Shown here in pieces: positions 37,887 through 47,301 of a DNA stretch of 64,000 nt. Every line of letters starts with the position of its first letter. Within the stretch, counting starts at the first letter, position 1. The notes under the pieces are model-generated. The model was not told the DNA's origin and ran no database searches. It saw nothing but the letters and a program-made list of their open reading frames with translations. Made by a program: the position numbers and the translations under genes. Source of the DNA: Alishewanella aestuarii B11 (lineage in GTDB: Bacteria > Pseudomonadota > Gammaproteobacteria > Enterobacterales > Alteromonadaceae); NCBI RefSeq assembly GCF_000280055.1, contig NZ_ALAB01000024.1, positions 186,001 through 250,000 on the forward strand, in the 5' to 3' direction.

Positions 37887-40800
37887 TTATGCCTCTACCC
37901 GAAACTCTTTGTTAAGCTCACTGATGCCTAAGCCGCTTTTTTTGGTGACTTTAAGTTGCACCGGAATACGCTCTTTCATGGCTTCGATATGGCTTATTAC
38001 CCCTATCGTTTTACCGGTAGCATTTAAGTTATCCAACGCGTCGAGGGCGATATCCAGAGTTTCCGCATCCAGGGTGCCAAAGCCTTCGTCTAAAAACAGC
38101 GAATCGATACTGGTTTTATGGCTCACTAAATCAGATAACGCCAGTGCTAAGGCTAAGCTCACCAAAAAGCTCTCACCGCCCGATAGCGTTTTGGTATCGC
38201 GTATCGTATCGGCCTGCCAGGTATCCAATACTGATAACTCTAAACCTTCGGCATTTTTGCGACTTAGCGCATAGCGCCCGTGTAAGCGCTCCAGCTGTTT
38301 ATTGGCTAAATAAATCAGGTTATCCAGCGTTAAACCCTGGGCAAATTTACGAAATTTATCGCCTTTGGCGGAACCGATTAAGTCATTCATCGCGTCATAG
38401 TCACCAAAGGCCAACTCTGCTTTGGTGATCTCGGTGAGCAGTGCCGCATGTTGTTGCCGGCGCTTCGCATCTTCCTGAAGCTGTTGTTGCATTTCGCCCA
38501 GGCGCTGCAATTTCTGTTCGCGCTGTTGTTGCAGGTTATTGTGCTGCTGCGCCACCTCATCCGTTACTTGCTGCTGCCAGTTTGCGGCCTCAGCATGAGC
38601 CATTAGCGCCGCAAGCTTGCTGCTGGCCTGCGACAGTAGCGTTTGTGCGGTGGTTTTTGCTTCAGAGAGCTGCTGTTTTAGCTGCGTTAAGCGGCTACGC
38701 TCCTCTGCTGGCAATAACGCCGCTAAAAAGGCCTCATTACTGCTAAACTGCTGTGCTTCACGTTGTTGTAGCCATGCTTGTCTTTGTTCAGCAAGCCTGG
38801 TTTGCTGCTCGGCGGTTTTACTTCGATTAAGCGCCATCGCCGTTTGGTTTTGTTGCTGCGCCTGCTCGGCCTGGCGTAACAGCTGCTGAGCATGAGACAG
38901 GTGCTGCTCGGCCTGTTGTACGCGCACGGTAAAGGCCTGCGTTTCGTCTTTTACCACCTTATTACCGTAAAGTGCCTGTCGCTCGGCAGTTAGGTTAGTC
39001 AGGCTTTCTGTTAAGCGGCTAAGCTCTTGTGCCAGGTTTGCCGCGTTTTGCTCTGCGGCTTGCTGTTGTGCGCTCAGGCCAGCCACCTGATTCTGCTGTT
39101 CGGCAAGCTGCTGCGAGAGTTTTTGTCCTTGCTGCTGGTATTGCTGATAGCGCGTTAAATCTTGTGTTTTTTGTGCTAGCCAACTGGCCAGCTCCGGCAG
39201 GCTTAGGGTGTTGTTTAGGCTAAAGCCTTGCTGCATGATATCTTGCACAAGTGCCGTTAAGGCTGCCGCACTTTGTTGCTCTAACTTACTAAGCTGTTGC
39301 TGCAGCCGGCTTAACTCAGCTTGGGTGCTGTGCTGTTGCTGCGCAACTAATGCCAGTTGATTCGTCAGCGCCGTATGGGTTTGCTGCTTAGTGTTTAACG
39401 CCGCCTGCGCCTGAGCTAGCTGTTGCTGTGCCTGCAATAGCTGCGTTAAATGTGCGTTATCCAATTCGATGGCCTGCTGCAGCGCTGTATTAAGCGCGGT
39501 CATTAACTCGGGTTGTGGCACAAGCGCCCGGGCGCCCTGCTCGTCTGCTTTGGCTAACTGCTGCAGTATTAAGGCAGTCTCCGAAACGACATGCTGTCCC
39601 TTGCCTGCAATCGCTGCTTGCCAGAACGCCAGCAGCGCTGCCGGTAAATTCAGGCACCAGCTACTAAATTGTTGATAGAGCTCAGCGATTTTTTCCTGAG
39701 CTTGCTGCTCGCTTGCTACTAATAAGCTTTGCTGCTGTTCAAGTTTAGCAATATTCAGCGTGGTGGCGTGTAACTGGCCTGTCAGGCTGTCTAACTGTGC
39801 TTTGGCCTGCGCTTGCTGCTGAATAATTTCCGGTACCGCAATACTGTGTGCTCGCATTGGATGCTCAGTGGCGCCGCACAGTGGGCAGGCTTCTCCGTCA
39901 CAGAGTTGTTGCCGATAGCTGGCCAGCTGGCTTTCTGTATCAATAGTTTGCCCGAGGCTATGAACAAGCTGCTTGGCCAGATCTCCCTGAGCAGTTAATG
40001 CCGCTTGCTGGGTCACTAATTGCTCAGCTTGCTTCTGATAATCCTGGGCTTGTCGCTGATAGCCGTTTTGCTGCTGCGCAAGTTGGCCATAAGCCTGCTG
40101 AGTGCTTTGTGCATATTTTACTGCATCAAGCCAGGTTTGCTGTTGCTTTAGCCGCTCTCGGATCTGAGTTAAATCGCCTTCTTGGTGCAGCGCAGACAGC
40201 TGCTGACTAGCCTGCTCAGCCGCTTGCTGGGCCTGACTAAGCTCTGTTGACGCTTGCTGAGCTTGGGTAGTTAAAGCAGTATGTTGATGCTGTTGTTGGT
40301 TAATTTGCTGCTCCAGCGTTGGCAACTGTGCTTTTACGGCTTGAATATCATGCTGTTGCTGCTGCAAATACTGCTGCTGTTGCTGCCAGGCCGGTAACAG
40401 GCTTACTAAAGCACCATCGTGCTGCTGTTCGGCTAAAAATCGCTGTGTGCTTTGCAGCTGTTGCTGGGTAACGGATAACGCCTGACTTAAACGACTATGG
40501 TCTAAAGTTAACTCAGATAGCTGCTGCTGGCTTTGCTGCTGATGCCGCTGCGTTTGCTTAAGCTGCTCATTCATAGCTTGGATCTGGCTATCCAGCGGCA
40601 ATACCTTATCCATAATCAGCAGATCATGCTGGTGCTGTGCCTGGCGCACTTGGTTAAATTGCTGCTCAGCTTGCTGTTGCGCCTGTTGTGCCTGGGCAAC
40701 ATTTTCGCCTAGCTTTTGCTGCTGCGCGATTAATTGGCTGGCTTCGGCTTGTAAGGCGGCAAGTTGTTGCTCTGCCTGCTGCAATAAATGCCAGGGCGTA

Positions 40801-41678
40801 CGCAGTATTTCTGCGGGCTCGCTTAAACTTAGGCGGTTTAGATCCGCTGCAGCTGCCCGCTCTGCTTGCAGTGCCTCAGTCACTTGCTGCCGGGCACTTG
40901 CTTGCTGACTAAGCAGCTCTTGTTGCTGCTGATACCAATTAAGTTGTTGTTGCAGCGCTTTGAGTTGTTGCTCTGCTTGCTGGTTGGCAGTGATTAAGGC
41001 TTGGCGGGCATCCTGCAGTTCCTGCTGCTGTGCTTCACTTAACAGTTCAATATGCTGGGCTTGTTGCTGCAAGGCTTGCAGCTGTTGTTTAGCTGCTGTG
41101 TAACGCTCGTACACCCGCTGTGAAATAAAACCATAAATTTCAGTACCAGTTAGCTGCTCTAATAACCCGGCGCGCTCTGCTTCACTGGCATTTAAGAATG
41201 CAGCAAAAGCACCTTGCGATAACAACATGGATTTTGTAAAGCGGCCAAAATCCAGCCCGGTTAAACGCTCCACTTCATCTAATTTGGGCTTAATCTGATT
41301 GGCCAGCACTTTACCGGTGGCAACTTCCGCTAATTCTACTGCAGCCGCCTGCAGCTGCCCGTCCACATTATTTCTGGCACGACGCATGCTCCAAAACGCG
41401 CGATAAGCGATACCTTTTACTTCAAATTCCACTTCTGCCAAACACTCGGCGGTACCGCGGCTCATAATTTCATTATTGTTATTATTAATGGCGCCCAGGC
41501 GCGGCGTTTCGTGATAGAGCGCGAGGCAGATCGCATCTAATAAAGTGGTTTTACCGGCCCCGGTTGGCCCGGTGATCGCAAACAGGCCACTGTCGGCAAA
41601 GGGCGCGGCAGTAAAGTCGATTTTCCACTCACCTTTTAACGAGTTCAGGTTTTTCAGGCGTAGGGTTAAAATCTTCAT
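37887..41678 (-). CDS. sbcC: SbcC nuclease subunit (SMC-like ATPase)
   Basis: This is the ATPase arm of the SbcCD (Mre11-Rad50-type) complex, which cleaves hairpins and protein-blocked DNA ends. The 1263-residue protein has an N-terminal Walker A (AITGPTGAGKTTLLDAICLAL), long Gln/Ala-rich coiled coils, a zinc hook CPLC in DGEACPLCGATEHP near the middle, and C-terminal signature and Walker B segments (LSGGESFLVSLALALAL, SLFLDEGFGTLD). The glutamine runs make the coding DNA rich in CAG/CTG-like triplets. It overlaps sbcD by 4 bases. Confidence 0.95.
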   Translation of the reverse strand: MKILTLRLKNLNSLKGEWKIDFTAAPFADSGLFAITGPTGAGKTTLLDAICLALYHETPRLGAINNNNNEIMSRGTAECLAEVEFEVKGIAYRAFWSMRRARNNVDGQLQAAAVELAEVATGKVLANQIKPKLDEVERLTGLDFGRFTKSMLLSQGAFAAFLNASEAERAGLLEQLTGTEIYGFISQRVYERYTAAKQQLQALQQQAQHIELLSEAQQQELQDARQALITANQQAEQQLKALQQQLNWYQQQQELLSQQASARQQVTEALQAERAAAADLNRLSLSEPAEILRTPWHLLQQAEQQLAALQAEASQLIAQQQKLGENVAQAQQAQQQAEQQFNQVRQAQHQHDLLIMDKVLPLDSQIQAMNEQLKQTQRHQQQSQQQLSELTLDHSRLSQALSVTQQQLQSTQRFLAEQQHDGALVSLLPAWQQQQQYLQQQQHDIQAVKAQLPTLEQQINQQQHQHTALTTQAQQASTELSQAQQAAEQASQQLSALHQEGDLTQIRERLKQQQTWLDAVKYAQSTQQAYGQLAQQQNGYQRQAQDYQKQAEQLVTQQAALTAQGDLAKQLVHSLGQTIDTESQLASYRQQLCDGEACPLCGATEHPMRAHSIAVPEIIQQQAQAKAQLDSLTGQLHATTLNIAKLEQQQSLLVASEQQAQEKIAELYQQFSSWCLNLPAALLAFWQAAIAGKGQHVVSETALILQQLAKADEQGARALVPQPELMTALNTALQQAIELDNAHLTQLLQAQQQLAQAQAALNTKQQTHTALTNQLALVAQQQHSTQAELSRLQQQLSKLEQQSAAALTALVQDIMQQGFSLNNTLSLPELASWLAQKTQDLTRYQQYQQQGQKLSQQLAEQQNQVAGLSAQQQAAEQNAANLAQELSRLTESLTNLTAERQALYGNKVVKDETQAFTVRVQQAEQHLSHAQQLLRQAEQAQQQNQTAMALNRSKTAEQQTRLAEQRQAWLQQREAQQFSSNEAFLAALLPAEERSRLTQLKQQLSEAKTTAQTLLSQASSKLAALMAHAEAANWQQQVTDEVAQQHNNLQQQREQKLQRLGEMQQQLQEDAKRRQQHAALLTEITKAELAFGDYDAMNDLIGSAKGDKFRKFAQGLTLDNLIYLANKQLERLHGRYALSRKNAEGLELSVLDTWQADTIRDTKTLSGGESFLVSLALALALSDLVSHKTSIDSLFLDEGFGTLDAETLDIALDALDNLNATGKTIGVISHIEAMKERIPVQLKVTKKSGLGISELNKEFRVEA

Positions 41679-42901
41679 ACGTTAGCCTCCTGTTCGTGCA
41701 AGCTGGCAAGGGTTTGCGCAAAATGCAGGGTTAAGCGCTCTGGCTGCTGTGGATCCTTGGTAAAATCTTGCTGTGCCAGGCGTTTGGCAAATACTTCTTC
41801 TGGAGTAAGCTCAGTTAAGGTGCGCTCGGCCGTTTTAGTGGTGTCAGTCTGCACGTTCTTGCGGCTGCGTTTAACTTGCAGTACCTCTACGGGTAGGTCT
41901 TGTGTAAGTTGCTGGATCTTTTGCTGGATATCACTTAAAAAGTCCTGCCCTGTTACTTCAATGCTGAGCCAAACTGCCACGCCGCTATGGTCAGCATACT
42001 GCTGCAAGGACTGTTCTAATGCCATCAGATCGCCTTTTAACACGGCTAAAGGCTGAAATGTCGGCACTTCAAGTAAGTCCAGCTGCAGTGTTTTATTGGT
42101 AGTAAATTCCAGCACATTGACTTGTTTTTTATGCGAAAGCTCATCGAAGCTTAGCGCAATGGGTGAACCCGAATAGTAAATGGGTCGATTTTTACTTACC
42201 AGCTGTGGCCGGTGAATATGGCCAAGCGCAATATAGTCTGCTGGCGGAAAGGTGTCGGCTTGCAAGCCATTTAAGGTGCCGATATAGATTTCGCGTACAC
42301 TTTCGGAAGCTGTCACCCCCACGGCAGCCAGATGACCAGTGGCAATAATCGGTACCCAATTGGGTAGTGCGGCCTGTTGTTGCTGTGCTTCTTCGTAAAG
42401 CCGCTGATAATGCTGTTTGATCGCCAAGGCCAGGGCCTCGCGCTTTGCATCGGCGCTGTCACCGGCGTTACTTTCCAGTATATCGCGGGCCCGAATAAAG
42501 GGCACGGCACAGAGGATCGCGCCCACTTCGCCGGCACGGTTACAAAGCGGGATCACCTGCTCTGCCGCATCTTCACTGGTATTGGCGACAACATAGGCAT
42601 TCAGTTGCTTTAATAGCGATTTGGTTTCGTTAAGCACTGAAACAGAGTCATGATTGCCACCCAGCACTATTAAATTACAACCGGCTTTATGCATATCTAC
42701 CACAAACTGGTTATACATCTCACGGGCATAACTGGGCGGTGTAGCGGTATCAAAAATATCCCCGGCCACAATAACCGCATCAATTTGCTGTGCGGTAATC
42801 TGCTGCAGTAGCCAGTCTAAAAATGCCTGATGCTCCGCTTTGCGGCTTTTGGTGTAAAAATTCTGGCCTAAATGCCAGTCGGAAGTATGGAGGATTTTCA
42901 T
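41675..42901 (-). CDS. sbcD: SbcD nuclease subunit (Mre11-like)
   Basis: This metallophosphoesterase nuclease of 408 residues is the partner of SbcC. Phosphoesterase motifs are HTSDWHLGQNF, VAGDIFDTA, LGGNHDS, IIATGHLAAVG and ALGHIHRPQ. It is the first gene of sbcDC. An inverted repeat shared with the neighbouring cluster lies 49 bases upstream of its start, suggesting that sbcDC is controlled together with that cluster. Confidence 0.95.
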   Translation of the reverse strand: MKILHTSDWHLGQNFYTKSRKAEHQAFLDWLLQQITAQQIDAVIVAGDIFDTATPPSYAREMYNQFVVDMHKAGCNLIVLGGNHDSVSVLNETKSLLKQLNAYVVANTSEDAAEQVIPLCNRAGEVGAILCAVPFIRARDILESNAGDSADAKREALALAIKQHYQRLYEEAQQQQAALPNWVPIIATGHLAAVGVTASESVREIYIGTLNGLQADTFPPADYIALGHIHRPQLVSKNRPIYYSGSPIALSFDELSHKKQVNVLEFTTNKTLQLDLLEVPTFQPLAVLKGDLMALEQSLQQYADHSGVAVWLSIEVTGQDFLSDIQQKIQQLTQDLPVEVLQVKRSRKNVQTDTTKTAERTLTELTPEEVFAKRLAQQDFTKDPQQPERLTLHFAQTLASLHEQEANV

Positions 42902-42949
42902 GCTGCAGTTCCTGTGCGGTTAATCACTGGTGAGTCTAAAATAGGCCTA

Positions 42950-42964
42950 CGACAAAATGTGACG
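42950..42964 (-). promoter_or_regulatory. Shared operator, site 1 (sbcD promoter)
   Basis: CGACAAAATGTGACG on the plus strand, an inverted repeat of the CGACA-N5-TGTCG type with one arm mismatch. It is 49 bases upstream of sbcD. Read towards sbcD its centre is CATTTT, a weak -10-like hexamer. Confidence 0.6.
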
Positions 42965-43109
42965 AGCAAAATGTGGTTTAGCTAAAACGTTATGCAGATA
43001 CTACCGGATAACAAGATGGTTAAGTGCTGATTTTAGGGATATTTTAGTCTTTTCATTTGTTAAGTCAGCCATTAAGATGACGGCAAAGTGGATTTGCAAG
43101 GAGTCAGCG

Positions 43110-44123
43110 ATGCCATCAAATAAAAATAACGCCTCGATAAGCCGCCAGTGGGAAGTGCTAAAGATGATCCCCTCGCAAGGAAACGGGATTAGTGTTAGCG
43201 ATATTCATAACAAACTGGCTGCCGCTGGTTTTGAGGTGACCCGCCGCACAGTGGATAGAGATCTGATTGATTTGTCGATCCCCTTTCCCATTTATTGTAA
43301 TAAAGAAGGCAATGCCCAGTATTGGCGCTGGATGGAGGATAAAACCAGCCATATCCCTGGCGTAAGCGTTGCTGATGCGATGATGTTACAGCTGGTTGAA
43401 GGCACTTTAAAAACTATCCTGCCAGATACTATGCTGCAAGGCTTAAAAGATCGCTTTGCTTTGGCTAAACGCAAAATTGATGCGTTGGATGGCAGCAACA
43501 GCAAAGGCTTGTTGGCAGATAAAATTGCCGTGGTCTCACCCGCTTTACCCTTAACGCCACCTGCAACGCCGGCTGAGCATTACGAAGCGGTGCAACAGGC
43601 GATGACCGAGGGCAAACAATTGGCTGCGGTGTATACGGCAATCCACGATCAGGTACAAAAAGAGTATCAGATTAACCCGCTGGGGTTGGTACAACGCGGC
43701 CATATTACCTATCTGGTGGCGACCGTTGGTGACTATAGCGACCAGCGTTTATTTGCTTTGCATCGCTTTAATGCCTTAACACTAACCGATACGGCAATAA
43801 AAATACCTGATGGCTTTTCACTGGCGCAGTATATTAACGCAGGCGCTTTGCAGTTTGGCAGTGGTAAAGCCATTCAGTTAGTGGCCCGGGTTAACCCGCA
43901 TCTGGCCAAGATTCTGTATGAAGCGCCGTTAGCAGAAGATATGAAGCTTACCCCAGCTGCCGACGGCTGGTTTGAACTTAGCGCCAGCGTTATTGATGGC
44001 TGGCAGTTGCAGTGGTGGATTTTATCCCACTCTTTGGCTATTCAGGTGCTATCTCCACCCGAGCTTAGGCAGGCAATTGTGGATAAAATCCGCGGCGCCG
44101 CAGCGCTTTACGCTGAGGATTAG
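43110..44123 (+). CDS. WYL-domain transcriptional regulator
   Basis: This is a DNA-binding regulator of 337 residues. The N-terminal winged helix (about residues 10-60) contains SVSDIHNKLAAAGFEVTRRTVDRDL. A central WYL domain (INPLGLVQRGHITYLVATVGD, FALHRFNALTLTD) and a C-terminal WCX-like region follow. WYL proteins usually sense ligands or nucleic acid and control defence loci. ATG 43110 is chosen for the AAGGAG in front of it; the open frame begins 33 bases earlier. It is divergent from sbcD and is the only intact WYL gene in the window, which makes it the best candidate for the regulator that reads the shared inverted repeat. Confidence 0.88.
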   Translation: MPSNKNNASISRQWEVLKMIPSQGNGISVSDIHNKLAAAGFEVTRRTVDRDLIDLSIPFPIYCNKEGNAQYWRWMEDKTSHIPGVSVADAMMLQLVEGTLKTILPDTMLQGLKDRFALAKRKIDALDGSNSKGLLADKIAVVSPALPLTPPATPAEHYEAVQQAMTEGKQLAAVYTAIHDQVQKEYQINPLGLVQRGHITYLVATVGDYSDQRLFALHRFNALTLTDTAIKIPDGFSLAQYINAGALQFGSGKAIQLVARVNPHLAKILYEAPLAEDMKLTPAADGWFELSASVIDGWQLQWWILSHSLAIQVLSPPELRQAIVDKIRGAAALYAED

Positions 44124-44147
44124 GCGTCCTTGCCTGAGTTAATCTGG

Positions 44148-46244
44148 TTATTGCAAAAAACCTATCCCTTTGCTTTCAGTCTGGTGCTGAGTTTTTAACG
44201 CCACATCGGTCAAGAGTGCTGTTACAAACTGTTGCGCACTGGCAAATGGCTGAAACCGTGCCTGCCGGCGTATTGCATTAAAGTCACCAGGGGTTAACAC
44301 GCTGCTGCTAGCGACACGTTGCAAGCTTGTATCACAAACATTTAAGCCTAATTGCTGGCAATGAGCCTGCAATAACTGCTGCGCCTGTGCCGGTTTTAAG
44401 TAACTAAAGCAGGCTTTTAGATCAAAGCGCCGCAGTGCCGCCTGATCTAAATTGTGCATCAGGTTAGTGCTGGCAATAAAGAGTCCGTCAAAGCGTTCAA
44501 GCTGTGTGAGTAACTCATTAACCATACTCACCTCCCAGCTTTGCCGTGCCTTACTGCGATCCTGTAAAAAACTATCCACTTCATCAATAAGCAAAATAGC
44601 CTGCTGCTTTGCCGCCTGATTAAAAGCTGCCGCCACCGCCATTTCTGTTTCACCAAGATAGGGGCTTAACAGATCCGAGGCGCGTTTAATAATTAACGGC
44701 TTAGCCAGTTGTTTGGCCAGATAATGCGCAAAGGCAGTTTTACCGGTACCCGGTGGGCCATACAAACATAAGCGGCCAGAGCCCTGCATCTTTAAACCCT
44801 CAACAATCACGCTCAAATTCGCTTCAGTATTAATTAAGCCTGGATCGTACACATCACCTAATTCCTGGCCCTTAGCAAAGGGTAGCTGATGCCCCTGCGC
44901 GGATAAGGTTTGCTGCATCACGCGCTGCAGTAGCGTCGCTTTATCATACTTATCAGTATCAAGCTGAATGCTTTGTACCACTTTACTGGCACGATCGATT
45001 ACTGCTGGCGTTAGCCTTGGGTGTGCCGCCAGCTGCATGGCAGCATTAGGCGTTAAGATGCCACCTGCAGCCTGATGCAAAAACTCAGCGCGTTGTGCTT
45101 GTGGTGGTACTGGCATTTCAATAACCAGATCAAAGCGGCGGATAAAGGCCGGATCAATAATCTGATGATTGTTGGTTAACCATAAGGTCGGAACCGGGTT
45201 TTGCTCCAGCATCCGGTTTAACCAGCCTTTACGCTGCTCAGACTGACGGGCAAACGGATTTTGGATAAACACATCCTCTACCTCATCAAATAGCAACAGG
45301 CTTTGGGTATTGGCCAAACAACGCTGTGCCAAGCGGTATGCGCGCATTCTGGCATTACCGGCGATGGCATCGCCATCATCACACTGGCAACTTACTTCAT
45401 GTAAAGTGACATTGAGTTGCTGTGCCAATAACCGCGACAGTTCGGTTTTACCGGTGCCAGGTTGACCATACAGCAGGATATTCACCCCGGCTTTGCTGGT
45501 CGCTACGCTGTGCTGCAAATAAGGTAATAAGATATCCAAGTCTTGTTGCACATGGGCAAAATGCTCAAGCTTAAGAGTAGATGCCGGCGCTTGCTGAATA
45601 ATTTCTTTAAAAAACGCCGTCGGTTCGGCGTTGTCAGATAGCAGTAATTCACTGAATTTCTGACTCAGAAAGTCAAAGCAATCGGCAATGGTGTTACCAA
45701 AACTGTGAATTTCCAGCTCTAATATGCCGGTGGTAAGTAAGGCTGATTTATCGCTTAAGGCCATTTTGATATCAGCTAGCGGTAAATTTAGCGCCTTCGC
45801 TACCAGCTTACACAGGCTACTCAGATGCTTAACCCGAATCATCTCGCAGAGGTTGTTAACGATTTGCTCGGTCTTGACCAACGCCACAAAGATCAGCACC
45901 TGTTGCTCAGTGTCGTTTAAACCAACCAACTGCGCGAGTTGTTGCGCATTACTGCGTAATGACAACGGAACGCCCTGTTCAACCTGCCGCTCCAGTACTT
46001 TGATTTGCTGCTTTAGATAGCGCTGCATCTGGGCTCGATCAAACTCCATCGCCTGATCCGGAATGCCTACGCTTTGTGCATCTTCGCGGTCCAGCTCGCC
46101 ATCCTGATCAAAGAACCGGCTGAGTACATTACACTCCAGAACTAAACGATAGTTCCACAACAAGCCAATCGGCAGATGCTCAAAATTGGCTGCTGCATCT
46201 AACTCTGGCTGGTGACGACGTGGTTTACGCTTTGCTATCGGCAT
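44148..46244 (-). CDS. Double AAA+ ATPase
   Basis: This 698-residue protein has two AAA+ modules. The first has Walker A YGQPGTGKTELS near residue 260 and Walker B LLLFDEVEDVF. The second has YGPPGTGKTAFA near residue 495 and ILLIDEVDSFL. Arginine-finger-like RRFD follows each. The N-terminal 230 residues are an unrecognised helical region. The start at 46244 (MPIAKRK) has GAGGAG upstream; the frame is open to 46373. The nearest recognised type is a CDC48-like or FtsH-like remodelling ATPase without a protease domain. A shared operator lies 45 bases upstream, and the gene is convergent with the WYL regulator. Confidence 0.85.
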   Translation of the reverse strand: MPIAKRKPRRHQPELDAAANFEHLPIGLLWNYRLVLECNVLSRFFDQDGELDREDAQSVGIPDQAMEFDRAQMQRYLKQQIKVLERQVEQGVPLSLRSNAQQLAQLVGLNDTEQQVLIFVALVKTEQIVNNLCEMIRVKHLSSLCKLVAKALNLPLADIKMALSDKSALLTTGILELEIHSFGNTIADCFDFLSQKFSELLLSDNAEPTAFFKEIIQQAPASTLKLEHFAHVQQDLDILLPYLQHSVATSKAGVNILLYGQPGTGKTELSRLLAQQLNVTLHEVSCQCDDGDAIAGNARMRAYRLAQRCLANTQSLLLFDEVEDVFIQNPFARQSEQRKGWLNRMLEQNPVPTLWLTNNHQIIDPAFIRRFDLVIEMPVPPQAQRAEFLHQAAGGILTPNAAMQLAAHPRLTPAVIDRASKVVQSIQLDTDKYDKATLLQRVMQQTLSAQGHQLPFAKGQELGDVYDPGLINTEANLSVIVEGLKMQGSGRLCLYGPPGTGKTAFAHYLAKQLAKPLIIKRASDLLSPYLGETEMAVAAAFNQAAKQQAILLIDEVDSFLQDRSKARQSWEVSMVNELLTQLERFDGLFIASTNLMHNLDQAALRRFDLKACFSYLKPAQAQQLLQAHCQQLGLNVCDTSLQRVASSSVLTPGDFNAIRRQARFQPFASAQQFVTALLTDVALKTQHQTESKGIGFLQ

Positions 46245-46288
46245 AGTGGCACTCCTCTGTAATGGAGAACCAGTATGCCGGGTAGCTG

Positions 46289-46303
46289 CGACAAATTGCG
46301 TCG
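46289..46303 (-). promoter_or_regulatory. Shared operator, site 2 (AAA+ promoter)
   Basis: CGACAAATTGCGTCG on the plus strand; the arms match CGACA-N5-TGTCG except for one base. It is 45 bases upstream of the double AAA+ gene and faces site 3 across the divergent promoter region. Confidence 0.62.
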
Positions 46304-46432
46304 AGTAAAAATTAGCGATGAGCTTTTTGTTGTGTTTTTTAAACTGGCGGCACCTTTGTCCGGTTTCCCGCATAACGTTGACTGTATTACGTTGCTTTAA
46401 GATAAGCTTTTATGCCACAACCTAACTAAGCT

Positions 46433-46447
46433 CGACACATCTTGTCG
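46433..46447 (+). promoter_or_regulatory. Shared operator, site 3 (phosphatase promoter)
   Basis: CGACACATCTTGTCG, a perfect-arm inverted repeat, 57 bases upstream of the PPP-type phosphatase start. The central CATCTT fits a weak -10. Confidence 0.7.
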
Positions 46448-46503
46448 CAGGCACACTTTACACTTGGGAGTTGCTACGAAATCGCCCGCCAGGAGAAATG
46501 CCG

Positions 46504-47286
46504 ATGCCAGAACCGATGCCATCCGTACCCAAACTCAAAGTGCTCAATGTTGAACACTACCGCAATATTTACTTCTGCGGTGATATTCATGGCCGTTTTG
46601 ACTTGCTTGAACAGGCATTACATACGCGTCAGTTTGACCCAAGCAGCGATCTGCTGGTGCTGGTAGGTGATTTAATTGACCGTGGCGACTATTGCCCGCA
46701 AGTAGTTGATTTTGTTTTGGAAGGCTTAGAAAGAAAATACATTGCAATGGTAACGGGTAACCACGACCATTATCCAGTGGGTGATTACAATTACTGGATG
46801 CAGAATGATGGCGACTGGTTTGACCGCCTAAAAGCCTTTAACCGCGATGAAGCCAATACCGTGCTTACAAAATTACACCACTTGGCAGCTGAGCCATTGG
46901 CGCTGGAACTTATCACCTCAGATCTACGTATCGGTGTGGTACATGGCGATGTGCCAGATAATTGCTGGCAGCGTTTACGCAATTTAGCAAATGATACCGA
47001 GTTGAGTAACCAAACTGAGAAAAATGCGGCTGGCGAGCCGCGTTGGCAACGATGCTTACTTTCTGGTCGTGGGATCTTAAAAGCTAAACAATTAAATGAC
47101 TTAGCAAGGTTACGCGTATCCAATATCGATTACGTGGTATCCGGCCATGTGGTGGTAAGAACCCCAGAATATATTTGCAACCGCGTCTATATTGATACCG
47201 GGGCATACTATACCCACCGGCTAACGGTAATAAGCTTACCTGAGCTGCTAGCTGGTTTTAATGCAGCTACCGCTAACCTTGCTTAA
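46504..47286 (+). CDS. PPP-family metallophosphatase (Ser/Thr phosphatase-like)
   Basis: This calcineurin-type phosphoesterase has 260 residues, with motifs FCGDIHGRFDLL, LVGDLIDRGDYC, TGNHDHY, GVVHGDVP and VVSGHVVV in the order of PPP protein phosphatases (PrpA/lambda phosphatase group). The substrate is unknown. The start at 46504 places AGGAG eight bases upstream; ATG 46498 is too close. It heads a two-gene plus-strand unit with the LRR-like gene 15 bases downstream, and is divergent from the double AAA+ gene. Confidence 0.85.
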   Translation: MPEPMPSVPKLKVLNVEHYRNIYFCGDIHGRFDLLEQALHTRQFDPSSDLLVLVGDLIDRGDYCPQVVDFVLEGLERKYIAMVTGNHDHYPVGDYNYWMQNDGDWFDRLKAFNRDEANTVLTKLHHLAAEPLALELITSDLRIGVVHGDVPDNCWQRLRNLANDTELSNQTEKNAAGEPRWQRCLLSGRGILKAKQLNDLARLRVSNIDYVVSGHVVVRTPEYICNRVYIDTGAYYTHRLTVISLPELLAGFNAATANLA

Positions 47287-47301
47287 TAATGGGAATACGC
47301 T

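Noticed and set aside
38400-41100. CAG/CTG-rich tract, considered as a simple repeat array
   Set aside because: It is the Gln/Ala-rich coiled coil of SbcC in frame; the triplets are codon usage, not an independent repeat. The many opposite-strand frames here are shadows.
37009-46244. Possible CBASS or BREX system
   Set aside because: A JAMM gene and WYL regulators are present, but no nucleotidyltransferase, E1/E2, PglZ, BrxL or effector motifs were found.
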